From assembly GCA_900541035.1 (NCBI GenBank), contig UQIN01000002.1:68020-132019 (forward strand): 64,000 bases of DNA, read 5' to 3'. Below, in pieces: positions 33,735 to 42,089 of the stretch. The DNA comes from an uncultured Collinsella sp. (lineage in GTDB: Bacteria > Actinomycetota > Coriobacteriia > Coriobacteriales > Coriobacteriaceae). The first letter of the stretch is position 1. Every line of letters starts with the position of its first letter. Both the position numbers and the translations under genes were made by a program. Under the pieces are notes generated by a model. The model was not told the DNA's origin, did no database searches, and was given only the letters and a program-made list of their open reading frames with translations.

Positions 33735-34394
33735 CTACTCACCGAGCATCTCTTGGAGCTTGGCTGCCACGGCGTGACCCAGGCTCTCATGGCTTTCGGG
33801 CATCATATGCAGATAGTCGATATCGCCCGGCTCGGCAAAGTCGGCGGCATTCAAAAAGTCGCAGCCAAACTGCTCAGCCACATGCGCGTAGTACTCACCA
33901 AAATGTTCCGAGGCTTCTACGGAATGCTCGTCAAAATCGGTCATATATACGTCGGCGATCTGCGGCTTAATCTTGATAGGCGCCATCAGCAGAATGCGCG
34001 GACAAGGCGCAGCGTCGGTCCACGGAAACGCGCGGACGGCGCGAATCAGCGCCATGGCGCCACGAGCGATATCGGCAGCCGTCACGTTAAAGACCGTCTT
34101 GCAGTCGTTGGTGCCCAGCATGATCACAATGGCGTCCAGCGGCTTATGGGCCTCGAGCATCATCGGAAGCGCGCGAATGCCGTTAAGATTGGTGTCCAGA
34201 TGGCACATGTCGTCGCGTACCGTCGTGCGGCCGTTGAGGCCTTCTTCAATTACATGCCAGCCCTCGCCTAAGTCACGTTGGGCCACGCCACACCAGCGCA
34301 CATCCCGCGCATAGCGCACCGCGGTGCCGTCGCGCATGCCCGCCGGATCGTAACCATAGGTGTTGCTGTCGCCAAAGCATAGAACGTTTTTCAT
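33735..34394 (-). CDS. SGNH/GDSL family hydrolase
   Basis: 219 residues, no signal peptide, so cytoplasmic. Block I is VLCFGDSNTYGYD (nucleophile Ser), block II the Gly in GLNGRTTV, block III IVIMLGTND, block V DYLHMMPESHESLG (Asp and His). This is the arylesterase/acyl hydrolase type. Substrate unknown. GGAAGGG lies upstream of ATG 34394. It is the last gene of a minus-strand series and sits behind a terminator. Confidence 0.87.
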   Translation of the reverse strand: MKNVLCFGDSNTYGYDPAGMRDGTAVRYARDVRWCGVAQRDLGEGWHVIEEGLNGRTTVRDDMCHLDTNLNGIRALPMMLEAHKPLDAIVIMLGTNDCKTVFNVTAADIARGAMALIRAVRAFPWTDAAPCPRILLMAPIKIKPQIADVYMTDFDEHSVEASEHFGEYYAHVAEQFGCDFLNAADFAEPGDIDYLHMMPESHESLGHAVAAKLQEMLGE

Positions 34395-34413
34395 CGTAAG
34401 CCCTTCCTTTTAG

Positions 34414-34448
34414 TAAAAAGCCGGCGGGAGCAGCCTCTCCCGCCGGCT
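34414..34448 (-). terminator. terminator after the TIGR02452 gene
   Basis: A perfect 12-bp stem, AGCCGGCGGGAG (34419-34430) with 34437-34448, followed on the minus strand by TTTTTAC. Confidence 0.9.
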
Positions 34449-34473
34449 CGACCTATCTGTCAACACGTACCGG

Positions 34474-35589
34474 TTACAGGTACTTGCGCCAATCGTCCTC
34501 GTCCTCATCATCCTCGGTAGCAGCCTGGGCCTGCTCGGCGGCGCGAGCTGCCGCAGCGCGAGCGGCAACCTGAGCATAGGACTCCTCGTTGCGCTCGGGG
34601 AAGTTTGCCAGCACGTGCTCGAACTTGGCAAAATCCTCATCCCAGCGCGTAGAAGGCACGGCAAAGAAGACTTGCTTGACCTTAAAGTCGCCCGACGCGA
34701 GCTCCTTGCGGAAGAGCTCGGCCACGGCCTCTGCGTCAAAGCCGTTGTTGTCGCAGCCCCAAGCACCCAGCACGAGCTTCTCGCGACCCAGCTCGTCGCA
34801 GATGGCAAGCACAAAGCGAATGCGGTCGCGCAGGGCATCCAGCAGAGCATCGTCGCTCACGCGATACTCCTGGCGGGCGCGCTTAACGTTGGGCGCGGCG
34901 GCCACGATCACGTCGGCGTATGCATGCACGTGGTTGCGGTCGAAGCGCACCGCAGGCACCACTAGGGCGCGGTTACGATAGAGCTCGCAGTTGATGTTGC
35001 GGCGACGGTTCTCGCCGTACCATTTGCGCTGCTTATCGAGAACGTTGTACAGATACGAATCGGCGCACAGTGTGGCCTCCTGGCCCAGATAACCCTGAAT
35101 ATAGCCACCGCCCGGGTTGGTGAACGAGGCAAAGGCGAGCACGGCCATGTCGCAGAACTGCGCATAGCCACGACCGTTGTCCAAGATGGCCTGCGTGGCG
35201 GAGGCATCGAGCACGGTGACCTCAGGCAGGGACGCAGCAGGCTCCTCAGCAGGCGCGGACTCAGCTTCGGCGATTTCCTCGGCAGGCTCCTCGACGGGCT
35301 CAGGAGCTGCCTCGACCTCGGCAGCCTCCGCGCCCTCGACGTCCTCGGCAACCTGTTCTTCGGTGGCCACAGCACTCTGAACCTTGGCCTTCATCGCCGA
35401 GACAAAGCCGGCAGGCATACCGTCAAACTCGCGAACACCGGCAAGCGAACGCTCGATATCCTTGGCGCACGCTTCGGACACAGTTGCCACGTGACGCTCG
35501 GCGGCCTTGGCACGCGCCTCGCGCTTGGGATTGGGCTGACCCGCTCGGTTGGACCTGCGGTTACGGTTCCTGTTGTCGACGTCTGCCAT
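34474..35589 (-). CDS. TIGR02452/DUF2263 family protein, PARG-like, with acidic insertion
   Basis: 371 residues. The core (about 125-330) matches microbial-type poly(ADP-ribose) glycohydrolase-like proteins: FTNPGGGYIQGYLGQEATL, then LYRNRALVVPAVRF and LGAWGCDNNGFD. The bacterial PARG signature is GGG-X6-8-QEE; here GGG-X7-QEA, so the second Glu, the catalytic one in PARG, reads Ala at ~172. Residues ~75-120 are a Glu/Ala/Pro-rich insertion and the first 35 are basic. ADP-ribose binding without hydrolysis is possible. AAAGGTG precedes ATG 35589. Confidence 0.75.
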   Translation of the reverse strand: MADVDNRNRNRRSNRAGQPNPKREARAKAAERHVATVSEACAKDIERSLAGVREFDGMPAGFVSAMKAKVQSAVATEEQVAEDVEGAEAAEVEAAPEPVEEPAEEIAEAESAPAEEPAASLPEVTVLDASATQAILDNGRGYAQFCDMAVLAFASFTNPGGGYIQGYLGQEATLCADSYLYNVLDKQRKWYGENRRRNINCELYRNRALVVPAVRFDRNHVHAYADVIVAAAPNVKRARQEYRVSDDALLDALRDRIRFVLAICDELGREKLVLGAWGCDNNGFDAEAVAELFRKELASGDFKVKQVFFAVPSTRWDEDFAKFEHVLANFPERNEESYAQVAARAAAARAAEQAQAATEDDEDEDDWRKYL

Positions 35590-35654
35590 AAGTGGTCACC
35601 TTTCTCGGTCTCTGCCGCTATCGGCTTTTCCCATCCATGATACCCCGCAGCGTA

Positions 35655-35681
35655 CAAAAAAGACGGCCCCGAAGGACCGCC
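35655..35681 (-). terminator. terminator after the Bax inhibitor-1 gene
   Basis: GGCGGTCC-TTCG-GGGCCGTC on the minus strand, two wobble pairs, then TTTTTT (35655-35660). Confidence 0.75.
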
Positions 35682-35727
35682 TTTCGCATCGATTTGCACG
35701 CACGGCAAGCACCGCCGCAATTCGCCA

Positions 35728-36423
35728 CTAGTCGCGACGGCCAAGGATGTTCAGGATGCGCAAGAACACGTTGATAATGTCCACGAATAGATTGGACGCC
35801 ATGAGCACGGCGTTGGGCAGCGTAGGCGGCACCGTCGTGGCAACATAGGTGTCGTAGCCAATAAAGCCGGCAAACACCACGATCACGATCAGGTCGGTGA
35901 TGGTCTGCGAGACACCCATGAACATCAGCACGATCTCAACCAGAATAGTGGCGAGCAGAATGCCAAAACCGATGCCATATACGCGCTGGAAAAACTTGGG
36001 GAACGTCACGCCCAAGGCGCCAAAGACAAAGGTGATGGCGGCCGTGGCGATAAAGGCAGTGTTGATGGTGGGCAGGTCGTAGTTGGCAAGGCCAAACGAC
36101 GCGGTCAGGCCAAAGGTACTCGCAAAGATTACGTAGCCCACAAGGGACAGGCCCACGGACTGCTTGCTGGCGGCGGCCGACATCATGACCATGCCGACGA
36201 TGGTCAAAATAAACGAGCCAAAGACCAGCGGCAAGGCGGCGCCGTTCATCATCATGCGCGCAAACGACATGGTGCTCGTAAAGTAGGCGCCGGCACCCAT
36301 GGCGCAAAAGCCCAAGAAGATCAGGGCAGACATGGCGAGATTGTACGCGCGCGGCGACATCTCCTTGGCGCGGCTTGCGCCGGTCTCGACGGGGCCGTTC
36401 TGATAGCCCTGGATATCGTTCAT
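35728..36423 (-). CDS. Bax inhibitor-1/YccA family membrane protein
   Basis: 231 residues with about seven membrane helices. The late GYDTYVA and NLFVDIINVFLRILNILG segments are the family signature (FIGYDTY; L.FLNIFLYLLRL.G type). The family includes pH-sensitive calcium leak channels; the role in bacteria is largely unproven. GAAAGGA precedes ATG 36423. Flanked by terminators and a small hypothetical gene, so probably transcribed alone. Confidence 0.88.
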   Translation of the reverse strand: MNDIQGYQNGPVETGASRAKEMSPRAYNLAMSALIFLGFCAMGAGAYFTSTMSFARMMMNGAALPLVFGSFILTIVGMVMMSAAASKQSVGLSLVGYVIFASTFGLTASFGLANYDLPTINTAFIATAAITFVFGALGVTFPKFFQRVYGIGFGILLATILVEIVLMFMGVSQTITDLIVIVVFAGFIGYDTYVATTVPPTLPNAVLMASNLFVDIINVFLRILNILGRRD

Positions 36424-36502
36424 AGGTTCGTCCTTTCAAAAGCGCCGCGACAGCGCCGTAGGTGACAAGATTCCTGTCATTGTACCCGAATGCCGTACGT
36501 CC

Positions 36503-36841
36503 TTACCTACGGCGCTCGCCCTCGAGCGTACGGTCGAATGCCCACACCCACCAACGCATCAGATGGGCCTGCGAGCCATCTGGTCGTTCACGCGTCTGGT
36601 CCTCCAGATACAACTCGGTCGCATGCCCGCCAAAACGCACCTTATAGGTTGCCGTACGAATGCCGTGAACCGTCAGGCCAAACCCACTGGTCGAGACAAT
36701 CTCGTCAATCGTAAAGCAACGACCGTCGACCCAGCAGACGGTGACCGGCACGACCTGTCCGCCCGCGAGGATGCGAGCCACGACGTCCACATACTGCTTG
36801 TGCACGCGCCGAGTTTTGCCATCTGTCTGTCGATATTCCAT
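36503..36841 (-). CDS. hypothetical protein, about 112 residues
   Basis: The frame starts best at ATG 36841 (MEYRQTDGKTRRVHKQY), but its AGGAG is only 2 bases away, so an ATG 7 codons earlier is possible. The sequence has VPVTVCWVDGRCFTIDEI, VHGIRTATYKVRFGGHATELYLED and a C-terminal MRWWVWAFD, suggesting a small beta-rich domain. It may belong to the DUF6504-like proteins of Actinobacteria, on memory only. No catalytic residues visible. Confidence 0.6.
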   Translation of the reverse strand: MEYRQTDGKTRRVHKQYVDVVARILAGGQVVPVTVCWVDGRCFTIDEIVSTSGFGLTVHGIRTATYKVRFGGHATELYLEDQTRERPDGSQAHLMRWWVWAFDRTLEGERRR

Positions 36842-37091
36842 GTCTCCTATTATCGAACGCATGTTTGCATGTTGTAAAGCGAACAGACTGTGGTTTTGGA
36901 GTGTCGGAGCAATCGCACGTGTCCGCATGGCGTGTTAGCAAAAAGAATACCCGCGGTCAACAGGACTAATATTCAATTTTAGTGCCAAAAAATCCACTTC
37001 TCACGTCAGAACTCCGTTAAGAAACCCACAGGAGGTGATACGATTTATCATGTTTTTGTAACGTGCCTGCAAACTTCGAGAAAGCCCATAT

Positions 37092-38141
37092 ATGGACGTA
37101 ACGTTCTCAACCTTCCTCGGCCAAATTGTGTCGAACCCAGTCCTTGCCGTCACCGTGATCCTCGCGTTGGGCGCCATCTTCGTCAATGGATGGACCGACG
37201 CGCCCAACGCCATCGCGACCTGCGTCACTACGCGTTGCATGCCCGCCCGCGCCGCCATTCTCATGAGCGCCGCATTCAACTTCCTCGGCGTGCTCATCAT
37301 GACGCACTTTAATGCGAGCGTCGCCAACACCATCTCACATATCGTCGACTTTGGCGGAAACAGCACCATGGCGCTCGCCTGTCTGTGCGCGGCGCTGTTC
37401 TCCATCGTCGTCTACGGTGCCACAGCGTCGCGTTTTGGCATCCCCACCTCGCAAAGCCACAGCCTTATCGCCGGCCTGACCGGTGCCGCTATCGCCCTCG
37501 GCGGCGCGAGCAGCGTCAACGTCCACGAGTGGATGAAGGTCATCTACGGCCTGGCGCTCTCCATCGGCCTGGGCTTTGTCATGGGCTGGGTCCTGTGCAA
37601 ACTCGTCTCGATTCTTTTCGCCGCCGCCAACAGGCGACGTGCCAATGTCTTCTTTAAATACGCTCAGATCGCGAGCGCCGCGGCCATGAGCTTTATGCAC
37701 GGCGCGCAGGATGGACAGAAGTTCATCGGCGTGCTCTTTTTAGGCGTGGCCTTCGCAAACGGCCAGACCAGCGTCGGCGATGCCGGCATCCCCATCTGGA
37801 TTATGCTGCTGTGCTCGGCCACTATGGGTATCGGTACCAGCGTGGGCGGTGAGCGCATCATCAAGTCCGTCGGCCAGAGCATGGTTAAGCTCGAGAAGTA
37901 TCAGGGCTTCTCCGCCGACCTCGCGGGCGCCGCGAACCTGCTGCTTGCCACCCTTACCGGCATCCCCGTGTCCTCCACACACATCAAGACCTGCGCCATC
38001 ATGGGCGTCGGTGCCGTCAAGCGCCTCTCGGCCATCAACTTCGGAGTCGTCAAGGACATGATGTTCACCTGGTTCTTCACCTTCCCCGCCTGCGGACTCA
38101 TCAGCTTTGTCATGGCCAAGCTGTTCATGATGTTCCTCTAA
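37092..38141 (+). CDS. low-affinity inorganic phosphate transporter, PiT family
   Basis: 349 residues, about ten helices. The two family repeats are visible: NGWTDAPNAIATCVTTR near residue 32 and AMSFMHGAQDGQKFIG near 198, plus GIPTSQSHSLIAGLTG and GIPVSSTHIKTCAIMG. It imports phosphate with a proton or sodium ion. DUF47 follows after 67 bases, the usual partner. A GAGAAAG ribosome site lies at a slightly long distance from ATG 37092. Second phosphate system in the window besides pst. Confidence 0.92.
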   Translation: MDVTFSTFLGQIVSNPVLAVTVILALGAIFVNGWTDAPNAIATCVTTRCMPARAAILMSAAFNFLGVLIMTHFNASVANTISHIVDFGGNSTMALACLCAALFSIVVYGATASRFGIPTSQSHSLIAGLTGAAIALGGASSVNVHEWMKVIYGLALSIGLGFVMGWVLCKLVSILFAAANRRRANVFFKYAQIASAAAMSFMHGAQDGQKFIGVLFLGVAFANGQTSVGDAGIPIWIMLLCSATMGIGTSVGGERIIKSVGQSMVKLEKYQGFSADLAGAANLLLATLTGIPVSSTHIKTCAIMGVGAVKRLSAINFGVVKDMMFTWFFTFPACGLISFVMAKLFMMFL

Positions 38142-38208
38142 TCAAACCGAACGTCCATCCGGACCGCAACACTTCGCCCACCCGTCTTCGCCTCGAAAGG
38201 ACCCACCC

Positions 38209-38832
38209 ATGGCAAAGAAACCCGATTCGTTCTACTTTGACAACTACGTCGCTTGCGCCGACCTCGCCGTCCAGGCCGCAGAGCTGCTCACCAAGATTTT
38301 TGAGAACTTCGATCCCGCGCAGATTCACGACATGCTCAATAAGATGCATGCGATTGAGCATGCGGCAGACAAGAAGCACCACGAGCTCGAAGACGCCCTG
38401 CTCACCGCCTTTATCACCCCGCTCGAGCGCGAGGATCTGGATCTGATGAGCTGCGCGCTCGACACCGTGCTCGACCGCATCGAGGGCGTCGTGCAGCGCG
38501 TCTACTTCACCAACATCCAGAGCATCCATCCCGACGCCATCGTCATCGCCCACAAGGTGACTGACGCCTGCCGCGCCATGAAGGACCTTATGGTCGAGCT
38601 TCCCAACTACCGCAAGTCCAAGACCCTGCGCGAGCTGGTCATCCAGATCAACACCATCGAGTCCGAGGCCGACGAGCTCTATATCAACGCCATGCGCAAC
38701 CTGCACGTTAACGGCAAGGACCCGCTCGAGGTCATCGCTTGGCGTGACGTGTACGCCTTCCTGGAGTACTGCGCCGACTGCTGCGAGAATGTGGCCGATG
38801 TCGTGGATTCGATTGTCATGAAGAACAGTTAA
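38209..38832 (+). CDS. DUF47 family PhoU-like accessory protein
   Basis: 207 residues, all helical, acidic. The family pattern of PhoU-like repeats is seen: IEHAADKKHHELEDALLTAFITPLEREDL (read as separate blocks HAADKKHHE and FITPLEREDL) with metal-binding type Glu/Asp/His residues, and late WRDVYAFLEYCADCCENVAD. Such proteins are encoded beside PiT transporters and probably control them. GAAAGGA precedes ATG 38209. Confidence 0.87.
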   Translation: MAKKPDSFYFDNYVACADLAVQAAELLTKIFENFDPAQIHDMLNKMHAIEHAADKKHHELEDALLTAFITPLEREDLDLMSCALDTVLDRIEGVVQRVYFTNIQSIHPDAIVIAHKVTDACRAMKDLMVELPNYRKSKTLRELVIQINTIESEADELYINAMRNLHVNGKDPLEVIAWRDVYAFLEYCADCCENVADVVDSIVMKNS

Positions 38833-38852
38833 TTGGGGATACGCGTCCCATC

Positions 38853-38936
38853 GGCGAAGGCCCGGCACCTATTTGCTTTCTCACTCCGGCTGCACGGCAG
38901 AGTCGTTCGAAAGTAAATAGGTGTCGGGCCTTCGCC
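38853..38936. repeat. 84-base palindrome with 28-bp arms
   Basis: Arms 38853-38880 and 38909-38936 pair throughout with two G-U wobbles, around a 28-base loop. Lies between convergent DUF47 and GIY-YIG genes; no T-tract. Wobbles on both sides would be consistent with selection for the RNA form. Confidence 0.88.
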
Positions 38937-39024
38937 TTACGTATCACCATTGGAACTTTGGCTGATGGGTTGGGCGCGCTGTAGACGCTGTTGACGGGGC
39001 CGTTAATACCCTATTGGTCACTTC

Positions 39025-39363
39025 TTACAATTTTCTTGCTGATGGATTTTCAAGGAAACACAGCTCCAGTAAATCCTTTAAATCGCTCGCTTTTACATCC
39101 GACATATTTTCGTATTCCAGTTCACAGACAGTGAAAAATTCGAACTCTTTTTCACCATAGGTATTCCAAAGTTCTTGCAATCTCTTATTTCTATGATTGC
39201 CGCTTTTTAACTCAAAGCCATGACGGTTAAACCATGTACTACCATCACGAGAGCTATCAAAGAATTGCTCTCCAGTTGCAATGCACTTAACACAAAATAC
39301 ACCCATCACTGGATGACGTTCTTTCCATTCGGACACGAGTTCTTTCTTTTTTGATTTATCCAT
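39025..39363 (-). CDS. small GIY-YIG nuclease-like protein in an AT-rich patch
   Basis: 112 residues. MGVFCVKCIATGEQFFDSS fits the GIY...YIG sheet (GVF and FFD variants), followed by RHGFELKSGNHRNKRLQELW and EFEFFTVCELE with the likely catalytic Glu. Similar short proteins occur near mobile DNA. GAGGAG precedes ATG 39363. The gene and its flanks (about 38990-39570) are clearly AT-rich against their neighbours, with many AAA/TTT codons, which suggests recent acquisition. Activity uncertain since YIG is altered. Confidence 0.7.
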   Translation of the reverse strand: MDKSKKKELVSEWKERHPVMGVFCVKCIATGEQFFDSSRDGSTWFNRHGFELKSGNHRNKRLQELWNTYGEKEFEFFTVCELEYENMSDVKASDLKDLLELCFLENPSARKL

Positions 39364-39570
39364 TATTCTTTCTCCTCATACTGCAATTCAACGAGTCAAC
39401 ATATCAATCGCTTCATCCTGTCTGACTCATTACCATTTACAACGACACATACAATACCGTTTTTCTCAATCTTAGATAATTGCATTTTCGTTCTACAATG
39501 GGCGTTAGGCTGAATGGGGCTTTGGGTACCCTTGTGTTTGGCTTGGTTTTATTGGCTTTGGAGAGCTTGT

Positions 39571-40101
39571 ATGTCTTATTTGGATTTGGCACGTTGTCGG
39601 TATTCTTGTCGTGAGTATGAGGCGCGTTCCGTTGAGCAGTCGGTCGTGGATGCCATTGTTGAGGCAGGACGTATTGCTCCTTCTGCTTGTAATAATCATC
39701 CAACCCGTGTGATGGTGTTGGATACGCCTGAGCTTCTGGAGAAGGCTGCTGCTTGTCAGCCTCGGTTTGCTCGTGATGGGTCTATCTTTGGCGCTCCGCT
39801 TATCTTCCTTATTTGCAGCGTTACCGATGATGCCTGGGTGCGCCCGTATGATCAGATGAACTCGAGTGCCATCGATACTTCGATCGTCTGCGATCAGATG
39901 ATGATGGAGGCCACCGAGCAGGGCCTGGGAACGTGCTGGGTATGCCATTTTAAGCCCGAGGTGGCACAGGAGCAGTTCAATCTGCCCAAGGGCGTCTATC
40001 CCTATCACATGCTCGTCTGTGGATATCCTGCCGACCACATCGCCGATCCCGAGCATCGCGAGGCCCGTACCATTCCCCTCTCCGACTTCCTCCTCAAGTA
40101 G
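39571..40101 (+). CDS. nitroreductase family protein
   Basis: 176 residues. FMN-dependent reductase fold: SCREYEARSVEQSVVDAIVEAGRIAPSAC (FMN phosphate site Arg near 13; APSACNNHP), the central CDQMMMEATEQGLGTCWV and YPYHMLVCGYPAD. It reduces nitro- or quinone compounds with NAD(P)H; substrate unknown. GGAGAG lies 5 bases before ATG 39571. The first ~80 codons are less GC-rich than the end, perhaps because the gene borders the AT-rich patch. TTAGAT-16-TACAAT near 39475-39500 could be its promoter. Confidence 0.85.
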   Translation: MSYLDLARCRYSCREYEARSVEQSVVDAIVEAGRIAPSACNNHPTRVMVLDTPELLEKAAACQPRFARDGSIFGAPLIFLICSVTDDAWVRPYDQMNSSAIDTSIVCDQMMMEATEQGLGTCWVCHFKPEVAQEQFNLPKGVYPYHMLVCGYPADHIADPEHREARTIPLSDFLLK

Positions 40102-40148
40102 GTTTTGGGACATGCCTTAAAACCTACCCTTGACCGCTCACCCGTTCG

Positions 40149-40186
40149 CCGAGTTCTGCGCCATTATGTGCAGGGCTCGGTTTTTT
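40149..40186 (+). terminator. terminator after the nitroreductase gene
   Basis: CCGAG (40149-40153) and CTGC pair with GCAG and CTCGG (to 40180), then TTTTTT. Confidence 0.8.
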
Positions 40187-40211
40187 ATGTTACGCACTCC
40201 GGCACAGTCAT

Positions 40212-40241
40212 AAAAAAGGACCCGCAAGCTGCGGGTCCTTT
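40212..40241 (-). terminator. terminator after divIVA
   Basis: AAAGGACCCGCA (40215-40226) pairs with 40230-40241; the minus strand then reads TTTTTTATG. Confidence 0.88.
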
Positions 40242-40267
40242 CTAGGCACTAAATTGTAGGCCGAATG

Positions 40268-40942
40268 TTAGTCCAGGTCGTCGGCAGCAAAGTTGTCGAT
40301 CGGGGCGAAGGGATCGGCCACGGGGACAACCGGGTCAGCGACGGGCAGCGGCTCGGCGGGAACAGTCACTGCAGGAGAAGCGGCAGAACCGACCGGCGTG
40401 GAAGCCATCAGATCGGCCGGGAAGGAGTTCTGGGCATCGTCCATGAAGTGCTGGATGAGCTTGAGATACTCTGCCTTGAACTCCTCACGGGAAGCCTTGA
40501 GACGATCGATCTCCTCGAGCTCGGCCTGCTTCTCGGTCAGAGCCTGGCGGATAACCTCGCGGGCCTTGGCGTCAGCCTCGTTGCGGATACGCTCAGCGTT
40601 CTCGTTGGCATCGTTGACGATGGTCTCAGCGGTCTGCTGGGCAGCGATCAGGGCAGCGGAAATCTGGCGCTCCTGAGCGGAGAAGTCAGGGGCGGGAGCA
40701 GCCACGGGGGCGGCAGGAACGGCCTGGGCGGCGGCATCCTGAGCCTGGGCAAGCTGAGCCTGCGCATCGGCAAGCTGCTGCTCGGTAGCAGTCAGACGAC
40801 CCTTAAGGTCGACGATCTTAGCGAGCATAGCGTCAACCTCGGAGGACAGCGTCTCCAAGAAGACGTCGACCTCGGCAGGATCGTAGCCACGCTTGGCCTC
40901 AGAGAAAGTCTGAGCCTGGATGTCTGCAGGGGTAATAGCCAT
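40268..40942 (-). CDS. divIVA: DivIVA domain cell-division/polarity protein
   Basis: 224 residues. The membrane-binding N-terminus is ITPADIQAQTFSEAKRGYDPAEVDVFLE, then coiled coil (about 30-70 and 88-155) with an Ala/Pro linker and a Pro/Val/Ala-rich C-tail. DivIVA marks poles and septa and recruits partners. Last gene of yggS-sepF-yggT-divIVA, the classic Gram-positive order. AAGGAG precedes ATG 40942. Confidence 0.92.
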   Translation of the reverse strand: MAITPADIQAQTFSEAKRGYDPAEVDVFLETLSSEVDAMLAKIVDLKGRLTATEQQLADAQAQLAQAQDAAAQAVPAAPVAAPAPDFSAQERQISAALIAAQQTAETIVNDANENAERIRNEADAKAREVIRQALTEKQAELEEIDRLKASREEFKAEYLKLIQHFMDDAQNSFPADLMASTPVGSAASPAVTVPAEPLPVADPVVPVADPFAPIDNFAADDLD

Positions 40943-41003
40943 AACAAGTCTCCTTTTTCATCGCCTCGGCGCTACACGCCCGACGTAAGTTACTAAGACA
41001 GTT

Positions 41004-41285
41004 CTACACGAGTATACCTATAAGAAGCTGCAGAACCAGCCTCTGCACCAACTGCAACGCAATAATCGCAACGACCGGCGAAAAATCGATACCGCCCATC
41101 GGCGGGATGAAACGACGGAACAGGTTGAGCCACGGACCGCACACGCTATCAAGCACCGCAGCAATATCCTGAAGCAAACCACCCTGCTTCATGGGAATCC
41201 ACGTCATAAAGCAGTAGACGACAATGAGCGTGGAATAGAAGTTGAACAGCGTGTTGACCAGCTGGACGATAGTGTAGATGTTGAT
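41004..41285 (-). CDS. YggT family membrane protein with apparent AUC start
   Basis: About 93 residues, two helices separated by a RFIPPMGGIDFSPVVA loop typical of YggT. The first helix begins before any ATG, GTG or TTG: the frame opens after the sepF stop at 41307-41309 and the only Met (41207) lies at the end of helix one. GAGGAG lies 6 bases before an ATC (41283-41285), which I take as the start. Starting at the Met would delete most of helix one. Function in division or membrane organisation is unproven. Confidence 0.75.
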   Translation of the reverse strand: MNIYTIVQLVNTLFNFYSTLIVVYCFMTWIPMKQGGLLQDIAAVLDSVCGPWLNLFRRFIPPMGGIDFSPVVAIIALQLVQRLVLQLLIGILV

Positions 41286-41306
41286 GGGAATCTCCTCGTC
41301 TTGTCT

Positions 41307-42029
41307 TTACTTAAGGTAGCCGTCGGCACGAAGCTTCTTGAGATCGGAATCTTTGACCTCGCAACCGGCGGGCAGCACCATGAACACGCGGTCGCCCACC
41401 TCCTTGACCGTGGCACCCAGACCGCAGGCAAAGCCGTAAGAGAAGTCCAAGACGCGCTTGGCAACTTCGGTGCGTACGCCCACAAAAATCAGTGCGACAG
41501 GCTGCTTGGTGCGAACGCGGCGCACCACAGTCTCCACGTCGTCATAGCTCTCGGGGCGCAGGACATAGGCCGGCAGCTGCGGCGTGGCGTTGATGATATT
41601 GCTCGCATAGGCCGAGGCATCGCTCGGTGCAGGCGCGGGTGCAGCGGCGGCACGGGCGCGGGTATTCTCGGCGTAGCTCGACGGCGTGTCATAGGCACCG
41701 GGACGATAACCGCTCGCAACACTGTCCTGCGAGCGCGAAGGCGGGTTATACGTCGTGGCATGGCGGGAGTCATCGCCGACCAGCTGACCGGAGCGCGTAT
41801 ACACGGCAACCGACTCAGCTTCACCGCGGCGCGTCTGACCAAGCAGGCCGTTGCTCGGCTCGTCTTGGGTGTAGAAGCCCTCGCCCGAAGCACCGCTGTA
41901 GCCGTTGTTCTGATAGCCATCGTCGTAGCCGTCATCGTAGCCGTAGTCGTCGTCCTGGCCATAACCCTGGTCGTAACCCTGTTGGCCGCCCAGGTGCATC
42001 TTATTTTTAATCTCGTCAAGGAAGCCCAT
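41307..42029 (-). CDS. sepF: cell division protein SepF
   Basis: 240 residues. MGFLDEIKNKMHLG is the membrane-targeting helix; residues ~15-150 are a Gly/Tyr/Asp-rich then Ala/Pro/Ser linker; the C-terminal DUF552 domain (about 155-240) has VLRPESYDDVETVVRRVRTKQPVALI read as VLRPESYDDVETV and QPVALIFVG. SepF tethers FtsZ to the membrane and stands in for FtsA, which is missing here. GAGAGGA precedes ATG 42029. The linker is unusually long. Confidence 0.9.
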   Translation of the reverse strand: MGFLDEIKNKMHLGGQQGYDQGYGQDDDYGYDDGYDDGYQNNGYSGASGEGFYTQDEPSNGLLGQTRRGEAESVAVYTRSGQLVGDDSRHATTYNPPSRSQDSVASGYRPGAYDTPSSYAENTRARAAAAPAPAPSDASAYASNIINATPQLPAYVLRPESYDDVETVVRRVRTKQPVALIFVGVRTEVAKRVLDFSYGFACGLGATVKEVGDRVFMVLPAGCEVKDSDLKKLRADGYLK

Positions 42030-42089
42030 GGTTGTGTCCTCTCGCGGTTTAGTGCAGGCGCCCCGATAATCAGTGCGCACTTCAGAGCC

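Noticed and set aside
41307..41309. SepF-YggT as a single read-through protein
   Set aside because: A GAGGAG site stands just after the stop at proper distance from an ATC, so separate initiation is the simpler reading; kept only as an alternative.
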